Shown here one piece after another: positions 52,548 to 62,200 of a stretch of 64,000 nt of DNA (position 1 is its first letter; every line of letters begins with the position of its first letter). A model generated the notes under the pieces. It did not search any database. It was not told the origin of the DNA and saw only the letters and a program-made list of their open reading frames with translations. The translations under genes were made by a program, and so were the position numbers. The stretch lies in the NCBI GenBank assembly GCA_937872515.1, contig CALMSX010000079.1:50171-114170 (forward strand), written 5' to 3'. The DNA comes from an uncultured Bacteroidota bacterium (lineage in GTDB: Bacteria > Bacteroidota > Bacteroidia > Chitinophagales > Saprospiraceae).

Positions 52548-54038
52548 ATGGCCGCATTATTCACCATTAAGGATGTCAGTTATTCTATCCAGCAAGTCTT
52601 GTCAGCATTGGAAGATCCCCAATTGCAACTAAAGTTGGATGGAGGACTGGCCAAAAAACTGGATGCCAACCGCAAATTTCTTGAACATAAGATCAGCCAA
52701 AAAGATGCCGTTTATTATGGCATAAACACGGGATTTGGCTCCCTATGCAATATAAAAATTGGATCGCACGAACTGTCTGAACTACAATTGAACCTGGTGC
52801 GATCTCATGCATGCGGCACTGGCCCCCAGGTGGATCCCGAAATCTGTAAGCTCATTTTTTTATTAAAAATCATCAATCTGAGCAAGGCTTATTCCGGGGT
52901 GCGCAAATCATTGGTATTGCATATGATTCACCTATTTAATGAAGGCATGGTGCCCGTTCTCTATGAGCAAGGCTCCCTGGGCGCATCCGGAGATCTGGCA
53001 CCATTGGCGCATTTAAGTCTGATGCTGATAGGTGAAGGCCAATGTTATTTTAAGGGCAAAATGATGGATACTCCAAAGGCTTTTAAAGCCATCGATGCCC
53101 ACCCTTATACGCTGGGCGCCAAGGAAGGATTGGCCCTGCTCAATGGAACACAATTTACTTTGGCCCATGCCATCACGGGGGTAGATGCAGCCATTAAGGC
53201 ATTGGATTATGGCAATCGCATTGCCGCCGTTTCGCTCGAGGCTTTTGGATGCAGCACCGATCCATTTCACCCTCTGATTGGTAAAATCAGAAACCACCAG
53301 GGTCAATCGACCGTAGCCGCTGAGGTGTTAAGCCTGCTCAAGGGTAGCAAACTAACAGGCAATAAAAAATACAGCGTTCAGGATCCTTATTCATTTAGGT
53401 GTATTCCGCAAGTGCATGGGGCCTCTCATACGGCCATTGCCCATGTAAAAGAGGTGGTTGAAAATGAATTGAATGCCATTACCGACAATCCCAATGTTGC
53501 CCATGAAGAAGACCTCATTCTTTCTGCGGGAAATTTCCACGCCCAAAACCTGGGCCTGGTGATTGACTATTTGTGCATTGCCTTGGCTGAACTGGGCAAT
53601 ATTGCTGAAAGAAGGATTTTTCAGCTCATCCACGGCGAGAGAGGCCTGCCACCCTACCTCACACCCAATCCCGGACTCTCTTCGGGTATGATGATTGCCC
53701 AATATACAGCCGCCTCAGTGGTTAGCCAGAACAAGCAGCTGTGTTCACCCAGTTCGGTAGACAGCATCGTTTCAAGCAGGGGACAGGAAGACCATGTTAG
53801 CATGGCAGCCAACGGAGCCACCCGATTGCTTAGGGTTAGTGAAAACCTAAATACGGTTGTGGCCATTGAGGCAATTGTTGCCTTTCAGGCCCTTGATTTC
53901 AGGGAAGTGGAGAAGGCGGGTAAAAAAACCAAAGAGTTGTATGCCCAATTTCGAGGCCAAATACCGACTCTTGAGGCCGACAGGGTGCTTCATTACGACA
54001 TTATGAAGGCCAAAAAATTACTTAAATCATTGATCTGA
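52548..54038 (+). CDS. hutH: Histidine ammonia-lyase
   Basis: It deaminates histidine to urocanate, the first step of histidine breakdown. From ATG 52548 the 496 residues fit the family length (about 500). The MIO prosthetic group forms from Ala146-Ser147-Gly148 in QGSLGASGDLAPLAHLSL. Other family blocks are YYGINTGFGSLCNIKI, RSHACGTGP, LNGTQFTLAHA, QDPYSFRCIPQVHGA, ITDNPNVAHEEDLILSAGNF, and SSRGQEDHVSMAANGATRLL near the C-terminus. The remaining hut genes (hutU, hutI and a later step) are not in this window. Confidence 0.93.
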   Translation: MAALFTIKDVSYSIQQVLSALEDPQLQLKLDGGLAKKLDANRKFLEHKISQKDAVYYGINTGFGSLCNIKIGSHELSELQLNLVRSHACGTGPQVDPEICKLIFLLKIINLSKAYSGVRKSLVLHMIHLFNEGMVPVLYEQGSLGASGDLAPLAHLSLMLIGEGQCYFKGKMMDTPKAFKAIDAHPYTLGAKEGLALLNGTQFTLAHAITGVDAAIKALDYGNRIAAVSLEAFGCSTDPFHPLIGKIRNHQGQSTVAAEVLSLLKGSKLTGNKKYSVQDPYSFRCIPQVHGASHTAIAHVKEVVENELNAITDNPNVAHEEDLILSAGNFHAQNLGLVIDYLCIALAELGNIAERRIFQLIHGERGLPPYLTPNPGLSSGMMIAQYTAASVVSQNKQLCSPSSVDSIVSSRGQEDHVSMAANGATRLLRVSENLNTVVAIEAIVAFQALDFREVEKAGKKTKELYAQFRGQIPTLEADRVLHYDIMKAKKLLKSLI

Positions 54039-54211
54039 AACAGGTTAAATGATAAAATATTTTAAATACAGCCTGTCTTGTGCAGGCTGCGTTGGAAATA
54101 TTTAATTTTGTCTGCCTTTTTGGGATCAAATCAAGGAAAGTCAACCTTTTTTGGGTCGCGGGAAGGAATAAAATTAACTCTTAGAAAATAAATAGAAATC
54201 AGATTTAGCCC

Positions 54212-55105
54212 ATGTTTCAAAAAGTAAATATTTACCTGTTTTTTCTGCTGGTCTTTCTTACATCCTGTGCCAAACCTATGGCCAGTTTTATGGTCAACAC
54301 CAAGGACAATACAGCACCGGCCAAGGTAAATTTTGACAACCAGTCGAAAAAGGCAGAAACGTATTTATGGGACTTTGGAGATGGTACAACCTCCACCGAG
54401 ATTTCACCTAAACACAAATACATTACCTCAGGAAAATATACTGTAAAATTAACAGCCACAAAGGGCAAGAAAACACACACCATGGAAAAAGAACTGATAT
54501 TTGAAGCTCCGCACGACTGCCTGATAGAAATGGAAACGACACTGGGTTCTATCACAATAAAATTACACGACAGTACTCCTCAACATAGGGATAACTTTAT
54601 AAAATTGGCAGAAACAGAATACTACGACAACATGCTGTTTCACCGCGTAATCAATGGCTTTATGATCCAGGGAGGAGATCCCGACAGCAAGAATGCAAAA
54701 AAGGGTCAACGTTTAGGCGTTGGAGGACCAGGATATACCGTGCCGGCTGAATTTGTTGATGGATTGATTCACATCAAAGGAGCTTTGTCGGCTGCCAGAC
54801 AGGGAGATGCAGTGAATCCGGAAAAAAGATCATCCGGTTCTCAATTTTACCTGGTGCAAGGGAAGCCACTCAGTGCAGCGCAATTGGATCAAATGGAGTG
54901 GCAGAAAGGTTATAAATATACCGCCGAACAGCGTGAAATCCTGACTACCCAGGGCGGTACTCCATTTTTAGATAAAGATTATACCGTATTTGGCCAAATC
55001 GTTAAAGGATTGGACATCATCGACAAAATTGCTGCTGTTCAAACGGATGGTGCAGACCGACCATTGGAAGATGTGAAGATTTTAAAAGTAAGGGTAATTA
55101 AATAA
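54212..55105 (+). CDS. Lipoprotein with PKD domain and cyclophilin-type peptidyl-prolyl isomerase
   Basis: A 297-residue lipoprotein ([19 protein letters not shown], Cys19) that should act on proteins in the envelope. Residues 25-105 are a PKD domain ([33 protein letters not shown]). Residues 108-297 are a cyclophilin ([66 protein letters not shown]). The PKD plus cyclophilin order is found in Bacteroidota. It is followed after 7 bases by the glucokinase gene. A hairpin without T-run (54069-54089, CAGCCTG/CAGGCTG) lies upstream, after hutH. Confidence 0.92.
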   Translation: MFQKVNIYLFFLLVFLTSCAKPMASFMVNTKDNTAPAKVNFDNQSKKAETYLWDFGDGTTSTEISPKHKYITSGKYTVKLTATKGKKTHTMEKELIFEAPHDCLIEMETTLGSITIKLHDSTPQHRDNFIKLAETEYYDNMLFHRVINGFMIQGGDPDSKNAKKGQRLGVGGPGYTVPAEFVDGLIHIKGALSAARQGDAVNPEKRSSGSQFYLVQGKPLSAAQLDQMEWQKGYKYTAEQREILTTQGGTPFLDKDYTVFGQIVKGLDIIDKIAAVQTDGADRPLEDVKILKVRVIK

Positions 55106-55112
55106 ACAGACC

Positions 55113-55868
55113 ATGATAACAGAAGGTATCCTTGGTATTGATGTAGGCGCAACGGGCATTAAAGGTGCCATAGTAGATCCAAAAACCGGAAAATTGCTTA
55201 CGGAAAGGATGAAAATCAAAACGCCTAAACCGGCAACCCCGGAAGCTGTACTTTTGGTCATCAAAGAACTCAAAAGAAAGCTGAAGTATGGAGGTGAAAA
55301 GATAGGCATAGGCTTTCCATCTGTAGTAAAAGATGGTTGTGTACTCAGTGCTGCCAACATCGACAAATCCTGGCTGGCGTATCCCATTGTAGACAGGTAC
55401 AGCAAAGCTTTTAGAAAGCACGTATTTGTGATCAATGATGCTGATGCGGCGGGCCTGGCTGAAATGAAGTTTGGCAGGGGGAAGAAGAAAAAGGGTTTTG
55501 TTATTTTTTTAACCCTTGGTACGGGCATCGGATCTGCTCCCTTTAAAGATGGAAAATTGCTGGCCAATACTGAATTTGGTCACCTGAAATACAAAACATC
55601 GGTGGCTGAAAAGTATGCTTCCAACAGTGCAAGGGAGACCAAAAAACTGTCCTGGAAGGTATGGGGTGCAGAACTCAATGAATACCTCAAAATGCTCGAC
55701 TTTTACCTTTCTCCCGACATGTTTATCATTGGTGGGGGCGTAAGTAAAGACTTTGTTTCCTACAAAAATTACCTCACCCTTAAAACACCGGTTGAACCTG
55801 CTTCTTTGCAGAATGCTGCCGGAGTCATTGGGGCTGCTATGGCAGCCGCTGATGAAATGTACGTATAA
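55113..55868 (+). CDS. ppgK: Polyphosphate glucokinase-like ROK family kinase
   Basis: A 251-residue ROK-family sugar kinase. The N-terminal phosphate motif is [20 protein letters not shown], followed by the PpgK-like stretch [15 protein letters not shown]. The catalytic Asp lies in [20 protein letters not shown]. The second phosphate motif and glucose site are [20 protein letters not shown] and [10 protein letters not shown], and [12 protein letters not shown] closes the ATP lobe. The TFGTGIGSA and TELGHL style and the short length match polyphosphate-glucose phosphotransferases rather than repressors. The donor (polyphosphate or ATP) cannot be read with certainty. Confidence 0.85.
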   Translation: MITEGILGIDVGATGIKGAIVDPKTGKLLTERMKIKTPKPATPEAVLLVIKELKRKLKYGGEKIGIGFPSVVKDGCVLSAANIDKSWLAYPIVDRYSKAFRKHVFVINDADAAGLAEMKFGRGKKKKGFVIFLTLGTGIGSAPFKDGKLLANTEFGHLKYKTSVAEKYASNSARETKKLSWKVWGAELNEYLKMLDFYLSPDMFIIGGGVSKDFVSYKNYLTLKTPVEPASLQNAAGVIGAAMAAADEMYV

Positions 55869-55879
55869 AATAACTGCGA

Positions 55880-56650
55880 TTGCAAACGTATACCATTAAA
55901 ACCGAACGATTCGAAGGTCCTTTTGACCTGTTGTTGTTCTTCATCGAAAGAGATGAATTGGACATCAATGACATTCCTATTGCCAAAATCACTGACGATT
56001 TTTTATCTTATATCAAAGAACTGGAGACCCTCAACATTGATGTAGCCAGTGAATTTATTCTGGTAGCAGCCACCCTGATGCGTATCAAGGCAAAGATGCT
56101 GATCCCGCGCAAGGAGCTGGATGAGTTGGGCAATGAGATTGACCCCAGAGAGGAACTGGCTCAACGCTTGCTGGAATACAAACGTTTTAAAGAGGTGGTA
56201 GATGATTTTGCCTCTCTTGAAGACATTCGATTGTCTAGGCACCACAGAGGCGATGCTGCCACAGAACTAAAGATGATTGCAGGAAAGGCCCTGGTAGATT
56301 TAGAACTGGAGTCATTGTCATTGTACAAGCTGCTGCTAACCTTCCAAAAAATCATGGAGCGGTTTGAGCAACAGCAAAACAAGCCGATACACACCATAGT
56401 AAAGTATGGTTATACCATAGAAAACCAGCAACTTTACATCCTCGATTCCATAAGAACCAAAGAAAGGGTCGACTTTGCCGGCTTGTTTGAAAATGCTGAA
56501 AACAGGATCCATGCATTGGTGACTTTTTTAGCTTTATTGGAATTGCTCAACCTCCAGCAGGTTCAAATTTTGCAAGGTGAAGGCATCAATAATTTCTGGG
56601 TTTACCCGGGAGCAGCAGATGGTAACAACCCTGAACCGGTTGAAGACTAA
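55880..56650 (+). CDS. scpA: Segregation and condensation protein A
   Basis: ScpA is the kleisin of the bacterial SMC-ScpAB condensin, which compacts and separates chromosomes. The 256 residues begin with FEGPFDLLLFFIERDELDIN and IPIAKITDDFLSYIKELETL, the conserved N-terminal SMC-neck-binding region. ASEFILVAATLMRIKAKMLI follows, and a C-terminal winged helix has FLALLELLNLQQVQILQGEG. The start is TTG at 55880 (no ATG precedes the conserved part), 11 bases after the glucokinase stop. ScpB and Smc are not encoded here. Confidence 0.93.
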   Translation: MQTYTIKTERFEGPFDLLLFFIERDELDINDIPIAKITDDFLSYIKELETLNIDVASEFILVAATLMRIKAKMLIPRKELDELGNEIDPREELAQRLLEYKRFKEVVDDFASLEDIRLSRHHRGDAATELKMIAGKALVDLELESLSLYKLLLTFQKIMERFEQQQNKPIHTIVKYGYTIENQQLYILDSIRTKERVDFAGLFENAENRIHALVTFLALLELLNLQQVQILQGEGINNFWVYPGAADGNNPEPVED

Positions 56651-56751
56651 TAGATAAAACCCTTACACTGGTCGAAAATAAAATTGGCACTGATCTGAAA
56701 TTAACAGCCAAAGCCTAAATTTCACTTACCTTAGTGTGGAAATTTGTTGCC

Positions 56752-57981
56752 GTGGAATTTACAGAAAACATCAAGGAGGCGCTTACATCGATCAAAAACA
56801 ACTTATTGAGGTCGCTGCTTACCCTGCTCATCATTGCAGTGGGCATAACCTGCCTGGTAGGCATTCTGACTGCCATTGACGCCATCTTGTTTTCAATGAG
56901 CGACAATTTCAACCGAATGGGAGCTAACACTTTTAGGATACGACCAGCCGATGAGACTATAAAGACAACCAAGGATGGTAAAAAACAGGTTGAATCTCCG
57001 TCCATTACCTTTGAGCAGGCAGTGGAGTTTAAAGACAAGTTCAGGTATAGTGGGGCCCATGTTTCAATTGAAACAAGATGTGAATCGGGCGCCACCATAA
57101 AGTGGGGAGAAGAAAAAACAAACCCCAATGTGAATGTTTTTGGCATTGACGAAAATTACTTTACCACCTCCTCCCTTGAATTAGAAATGGGCAGGAACTT
57201 TTCGATCAATGAAAACAATAAGGTAATCCTGGGAGCTGACATCGTAAAAAAACTTTTTGATGACAAGCCTGAAAAAGCGTTGGGGAAATCCATTTCTGTT
57301 AATTCAGATCGCTATGAAGTCATTGGTGTACTAAAGAAAAAGGGTAGTGGCTCCGGAGGAGGGGGCGACAGGGTTGTTTATATACCCTTACTTCCTGCCA
57401 AATTCAGATATGGATTTGCCGATAAAAACTATAGTGTGAGTATCGCTATGTCGAATGCCACCATGGTAGATGCAGCCATCAATAAAGCCACCGGTATTAT
57501 GCGCAATATCCGGAAACTGAGTGCCCTGGATCAAAACGATTTTGAAATTCGAAAGAGTGACTCCATCCTGCAGAAATTAAAGGAAATGACATCTACCCTG
57601 AGGTTGAGTACGGTCATCATTGCCATGCTAACCCTATTGGGAGCCTCCATTGGTTTGATGAACATCATGTTGGTCTCCGTTACGGAGCGCACCAAAGAAA
57701 TTGGGGTCAGAAAGGCCCTTGGAGCTACCAGCAATAACATCCTGATCCAGTTTCTGACCGAGGCCATCGTTATTTGCCTGTTAGGTGGGGTGGTAGGCAT
57801 CGTCCTGGGCATTGGCATGGGTTATGGTATTACCCTCATCATTAAAGGTCGGTTTTTCATACCCTGGGCCTGGATTACCCTTGGCATCATAGTATGCATT
57901 GTGGTGGGTATTGTGTCAGGTCTATACCCGGCACTCAAGGCAGCTAAGTTGGATCCCATCGAGGCTCTGCGTTACGAATAA
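56752..57981 (+). CDS. MacB-like ABC transporter permease
   Basis: A permease of the MacB/FtsX-like group of about 409 residues. GTG 56752 begins EFTENIKEALTSIKNNLLRS, which matches the N-terminus of this family; an upstream GTG at 56734 would add six residues. TM1 (LLTLLIIAVGITCLVGILTA) is followed by a large periplasmic domain of about 240 residues. Three C-terminal helices follow, with the conserved VTERTKEIGVRKALGATSNN between them and GLYPALKAAKLDPIEALRYE at the end. A Gly-Ser-rich loop (KGSGSGGGGDRVV) interrupts the periplasmic domain. The cognate ATPase is not adjacent, so its partner lies elsewhere. Confidence 0.88.
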   Translation: MEFTENIKEALTSIKNNLLRSLLTLLIIAVGITCLVGILTAIDAILFSMSDNFNRMGANTFRIRPADETIKTTKDGKKQVESPSITFEQAVEFKDKFRYSGAHVSIETRCESGATIKWGEEKTNPNVNVFGIDENYFTTSSLELEMGRNFSINENNKVILGADIVKKLFDDKPEKALGKSISVNSDRYEVIGVLKKKGSGSGGGGDRVVYIPLLPAKFRYGFADKNYSVSIAMSNATMVDAAINKATGIMRNIRKLSALDQNDFEIRKSDSILQKLKEMTSTLRLSTVIIAMLTLLGASIGLMNIMLVSVTERTKEIGVRKALGATSNNILIQFLTEAIVICLLGGVVGIVLGIGMGYGITLIIKGRFFIPWAWITLGIIVCIVVGIVSGLYPALKAAKLDPIEALRYE

Positions 57982-58044
57982 ACGATAGACGAGTCCAGGA
58001 TTTATTTGCTTAATATTGTGGTAGCAATGATGTAGTTCAGCACC

Positions 58045-59064
58045 ATGAAAAGAAGGACATTCAACAAGGGATTACAAGCCTCCTTACTCAGTTTGGGTTT
58101 GGCCCCCGTTCAATCTATGCAAGCAACAAATTATTCCCTGAAAACACCGGTTGCATTAAATCCCGGAGATAAGGTGGGCTTAATTGCCCCGGCAGGCCCT
58201 GTAGCTGCAGAAAAGGTAGTCAATGCCATTGCCAATATGCAAAACCTGGGACTGGTACCGGTTTACAATGATATTGCCCTGAAAAAACAAGGTTATTTTT
58301 CTGCCAGTGACCAGGAGCGGCTCGACGACCTCCATTACATGTTTGCCAATAAAGAAATCAAAGGCATCTGGTGCCTGAGAGGGGGCTACGGCTGCACCCG
58401 AATCTTGCCGCACATCAACTATGATTTGGTTCGAAAAAATCCGAAGGTATTGGTTGGTTATAGCGACATTACAGCCCTGCACCATGCTTTTTACAAAGAA
58501 GCAGGCCTTAAAACCTATCATGGCCCGGTAGCTTCCAGCCAAATCTTTAGTGCTTTTACCGCAGATAATCTCCGGCAAGTCTTTTTCAGTGACCAAAAAG
58601 AGGTAGAAATTCTGTCTCATGAACAAGAAGATGAAACCTATCGCCAACCTGCTCTTACTTTATACAGCGGACAGGCCGAGGGTAGACTTACGGGTGGGAA
58701 CCTGACCCTTTTGTCTGCTATGGCAGGCACCTCATTTGCTCCCAGCTATAAGAATAAGATAGTATTCATGGAAGAAATTGGTGAAAAGCCCTACCGCATC
58801 GACCGCATGTTTACCCAATTGCTGCAAGCCACCGATATCAAAAAAGCCCGCGGAATAATATTTGGTTTGTTCCATGATTGTCAGCCAAAACCAGAAGAAA
58901 ATTCCTTTACTTTAATGGAAACAATACAGGATTTCGTTGAAAAAGTGAAAATTCCTGCCATTTATGGTTTTCCCATCGGCCATGTTCCTGACATGGTAAC
59001 TTTGCCAATGGATGCCATTGCTACCCTTAATGCAGATCATAATAGTGTAGTTTACAAGCGATAA
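58045..59064 (+). CDS. ldcA: LD-carboxypeptidase (peptidase S66)
   Basis: It removes the terminal D-Ala from murein tetrapeptides in peptidoglycan recycling. The 339 residues carry an N-terminal KRRTFNKGLQASLLSLGLAP segment with paired Arg, resembling a Tat signal; so this copy may be exported, unlike cytoplasmic E. coli LdcA. The S66 motifs are GDKVGLIAPAGPV, IWCLRGGYGCTRILPHIN, the nucleophile Ser140 in VGYSDITALHHAFY, LTGGNLTLLSAMAGT, and FMEEIGEKPYRIDRMFTQLL. The final His is likely in FPIGHVPDMVTLPM. It is monocistronic by spacing. Confidence 0.9.
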   Translation: MKRRTFNKGLQASLLSLGLAPVQSMQATNYSLKTPVALNPGDKVGLIAPAGPVAAEKVVNAIANMQNLGLVPVYNDIALKKQGYFSASDQERLDDLHYMFANKEIKGIWCLRGGYGCTRILPHINYDLVRKNPKVLVGYSDITALHHAFYKEAGLKTYHGPVASSQIFSAFTADNLRQVFFSDQKEVEILSHEQEDETYRQPALTLYSGQAEGRLTGGNLTLLSAMAGTSFAPSYKNKIVFMEEIGEKPYRIDRMFTQLLQATDIKKARGIIFGLFHDCQPKPEENSFTLMETIQDFVEKVKIPAIYGFPIGHVPDMVTLPMDAIATLNADHNSVVYKR

Positions 59065-59170
59065 GAAATACAAGTATTGATAATGTATTTTTTGTCGTAA
59101 GTCTTTCATAATTAATAAGATTTAACATTGAATTTACGCCGATTCGTTAGGTAAAACGGCGTGAATTGGT

Positions 59171-59178
59171 TAATTTTG
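59171..59178 (+). promoter_or_regulatory. Bacteroidota -7 element of the giant secreted protein
   Basis: TAATTTTG matches TAnnTTTG and ends 25 bases before the ATG at 59204. A TTAG at 59147-59150 has the right 20-base spacing but departs from TTTG. Confidence 0.5.
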
Positions 59179-59203
59179 TGTTCGTTTAATAACCAACCGA
59201 CTC

Positions 59204-62200
59204 ATGAGCAGAACCAAAATTCTATTGGCAGGGCTATTGTGTTTGATTTATTCATTGAATATCAAGGCACAAACTCCCCAAACCCTCCCATTTTCCCAAA
59301 ACTGGGCTACTACTTCTCTGATTACCACCAACAATGTTTGGACCGGAGTACCCGGCATCATTGGCTACCGTGGTGATGACATTACCACCACCACAGGGGT
59401 TGACCCACAAACCTTGTTGGGCGAAGGTACCGTCACAGTCAACGTTACCGCCAACCAGACCAACCCCAACACCAATACAGCCGGGGGTGTAGCAGAATTT
59501 GAAATTACGGATCCTGTTGTTGCTCTTCAGGGCTCAGGAACAGCCGATGCCCCCAACATAATTATTTCTTTGAACACTACCTGTATGGCTTCCATTCTGG
59601 TAAGCTACGACTTAAGAGACATTGATGGCTCAACAGACAATGCCATCCAGGCGGTAGCTCTTCAGTACAGAATTGGCAATACAGGCAATTTTACCAATGT
59701 GCCGGCCGGCTTTGTATCGGATGCCACCACAGGACCCAGCCTAGCCACCCTGGTTACTGCCGTTTCAGCCACCCTGCCCTCTGCCTGTGACAACCAGGCC
59801 CTGGTTCAGGTCAGGATTATTACCTCTAATGCTGTAGGCAATGATGAATGGGTTGGTATTGACAATATCAATATAACAGGTACTGCTACCGGACCAACAG
59901 CCGCTGTAATTTCAGGAGATGGTAGTTTTTGTGGAGAAGGCAATACAGCCGATATTCCTTTGATTGTTACCATTACAGGCGGTGTGGCGCCAGATTCTGT
60001 AATCATCACAGACGGCACCACCAATTATGCCTTTAATTCTTATATGAGTGGAAGCCCCATTTCTTTGGTGGTTAACTCAACAACAACCTTTACACTGGTG
60101 TCGGTCAAAGACAGCAACGGATGCCCTGTTGCTCCCGCCAACCTTACTGGAGCTGCAGTAGTTACCATCACTACCTGTGGACCTTGCGACCTCAGTTCAA
60201 CCGGCTTGCTCGATGTACACTGCGAAAACAACAACGAAACTTCATCCAATACGGATGATTATATTTGGTTTACCCTGGATCCAACAGGTGTTAATTTAGG
60301 TAATCAGGGTTACAATGTATCGGTTTCATCCGGTACGGTTTTATTAAATGGTAATACACCGGCCACCAATGTTCCTTATGGCAGTCCATCATTTTTCCGA
60401 CTTCAGGCTGGATCAGCCGGAGCCGGTAATGTGGCGCTGACAGTTACGGATTCACAAAATGGCTCTGCGTGTACAGTCGTGGAAGTTGTGGAAGATCCAG
60501 GGGCTTGTTCACAACAAGAGCCTACAGTAACCGTTACCATCACCGACCCCTGTTCTTGTAACAACGATGCATCACTGGCTGGAAATGACGGAACCTTTGG
60601 CGAAGAAATAACAGTAACCGGACCTGCAGGTGCCTTGGTTACGGCGGTTTGTACAGGATGTATTGGCTTGCCCAATTTATCATTCACAGAAGTTACACCC
60701 GGCACTTATGTAAGTAGCTTTACCCATCTTGACAATGTAGGATATAAAGCCTATATCAGCATTGATGGCTTACTGGAAGATTCCATTACCAATATCTGCG
60801 CCTACCCGGATGTATTTGTAGACAATTTGGGTCCCTTCCTCAACTGTGCAGGTCAAGGCGCTGTAACACTTACAGCAGACATTTCTGGAGATGGGGGTAC
60901 GGGCACTTATAACTGGTCAGGATCCGGAGTAACCGGTAGCTCATTCAATCCTTCCGGTTTGCCGGCAGGGCCTACTACCATCACACTGGCGTATGAGGGA
61001 GAAGACATCGGAAATGTATCTTTGGATGGTATTACACCGGCCTATCCGGGTTGTATTCAAACAGATACCGCCCAGTTTATCATCAACAATGGTGCTCCGG
61101 TAAACGAAGGCCAGGGCGGCAGTGTATGCTCCAACAGTTCCTTCCAGTTGTCAGCAACAGGAACTGGTACCTGGTCAGGAGGAGCCGGAAGTTTCAATAA
61201 CGCAGCTTTGCCCAATGCCACCTATAGTCCTGCTCCTTCCGAAGTGGGGACTACCGTAATTCTTACCTGGACAGTTGCAGGTGCATGTCAGCCCAATTTT
61301 GATACAGTATGGGTCTCTGTTATTGCATTGCCAACCGTTAATGCCGGTTCTGATATTTCAGCTTGTTTTGGACCTGTCAACCTTTCTGCCATGGCCAATG
61401 TACCTGGTACCTGGTCGGGAGGCAGCGGCACCTTTGCCAACGCGGCAAGCCCAATGACCACATATACTCCGACAGCAGCACAGGAAGGAACCACCTTTAA
61501 CCTCACCTATACAGTTTCCAATTCTTGCGGTGCCACCAATGATGCCGTAAGTGTTACCTATCCTGCCAATCAGGCTCAATTTCAGTACAATCCAAATGTT
61601 TTGTGTACCAATGGTGCACCTTTGTCTCCAAGTCACAATGCCTTTGGAAGAAACGGAACTTACTCCTACACGCCCATCAGTGGCAGTGGTCCACTTTCAA
61701 TTAATACAGTAAGTGGGGTTATTACTCCGGCTACCAGCGGCGCAGGTGTTTATAAAATTACCAATACAATTCCTGCCTCAACAACAGGACCTTCACTCAT
61801 CATAACCGGTATCTTAGACGGACCCCTTACTGGCGGTCTACCTAAGTTCATCGAGTTGTATGCCATCCAGGCAATCCCCAACTTAAGTGTTTTTGGACTC
61901 GAAAACGCGAGTAATGGAGCTGCTTCTGCTGGCGTGCCGGATTATGTATTTCCAGCAGTTGCCATTCCGGCAGGTGACTTTTTTTATGTAGCTTCAGAAA
62001 CTACCGGCTTTACCCAATGGATGGGCTTCGCTCCTGATTTTGTAAATGGTGTAGCCAATAACAATGGAGACGATGCTGTTTTGTTGTACCAAAATGGGGC
62101 TGTTGTAGATGCTTATGGAGTGGTTGGCGTAGATGGAACAGGCCAATCATGGGAAACCCTCGATGGTTGGGGACATAGAAATTCAGGTAGCTGTCCCAGT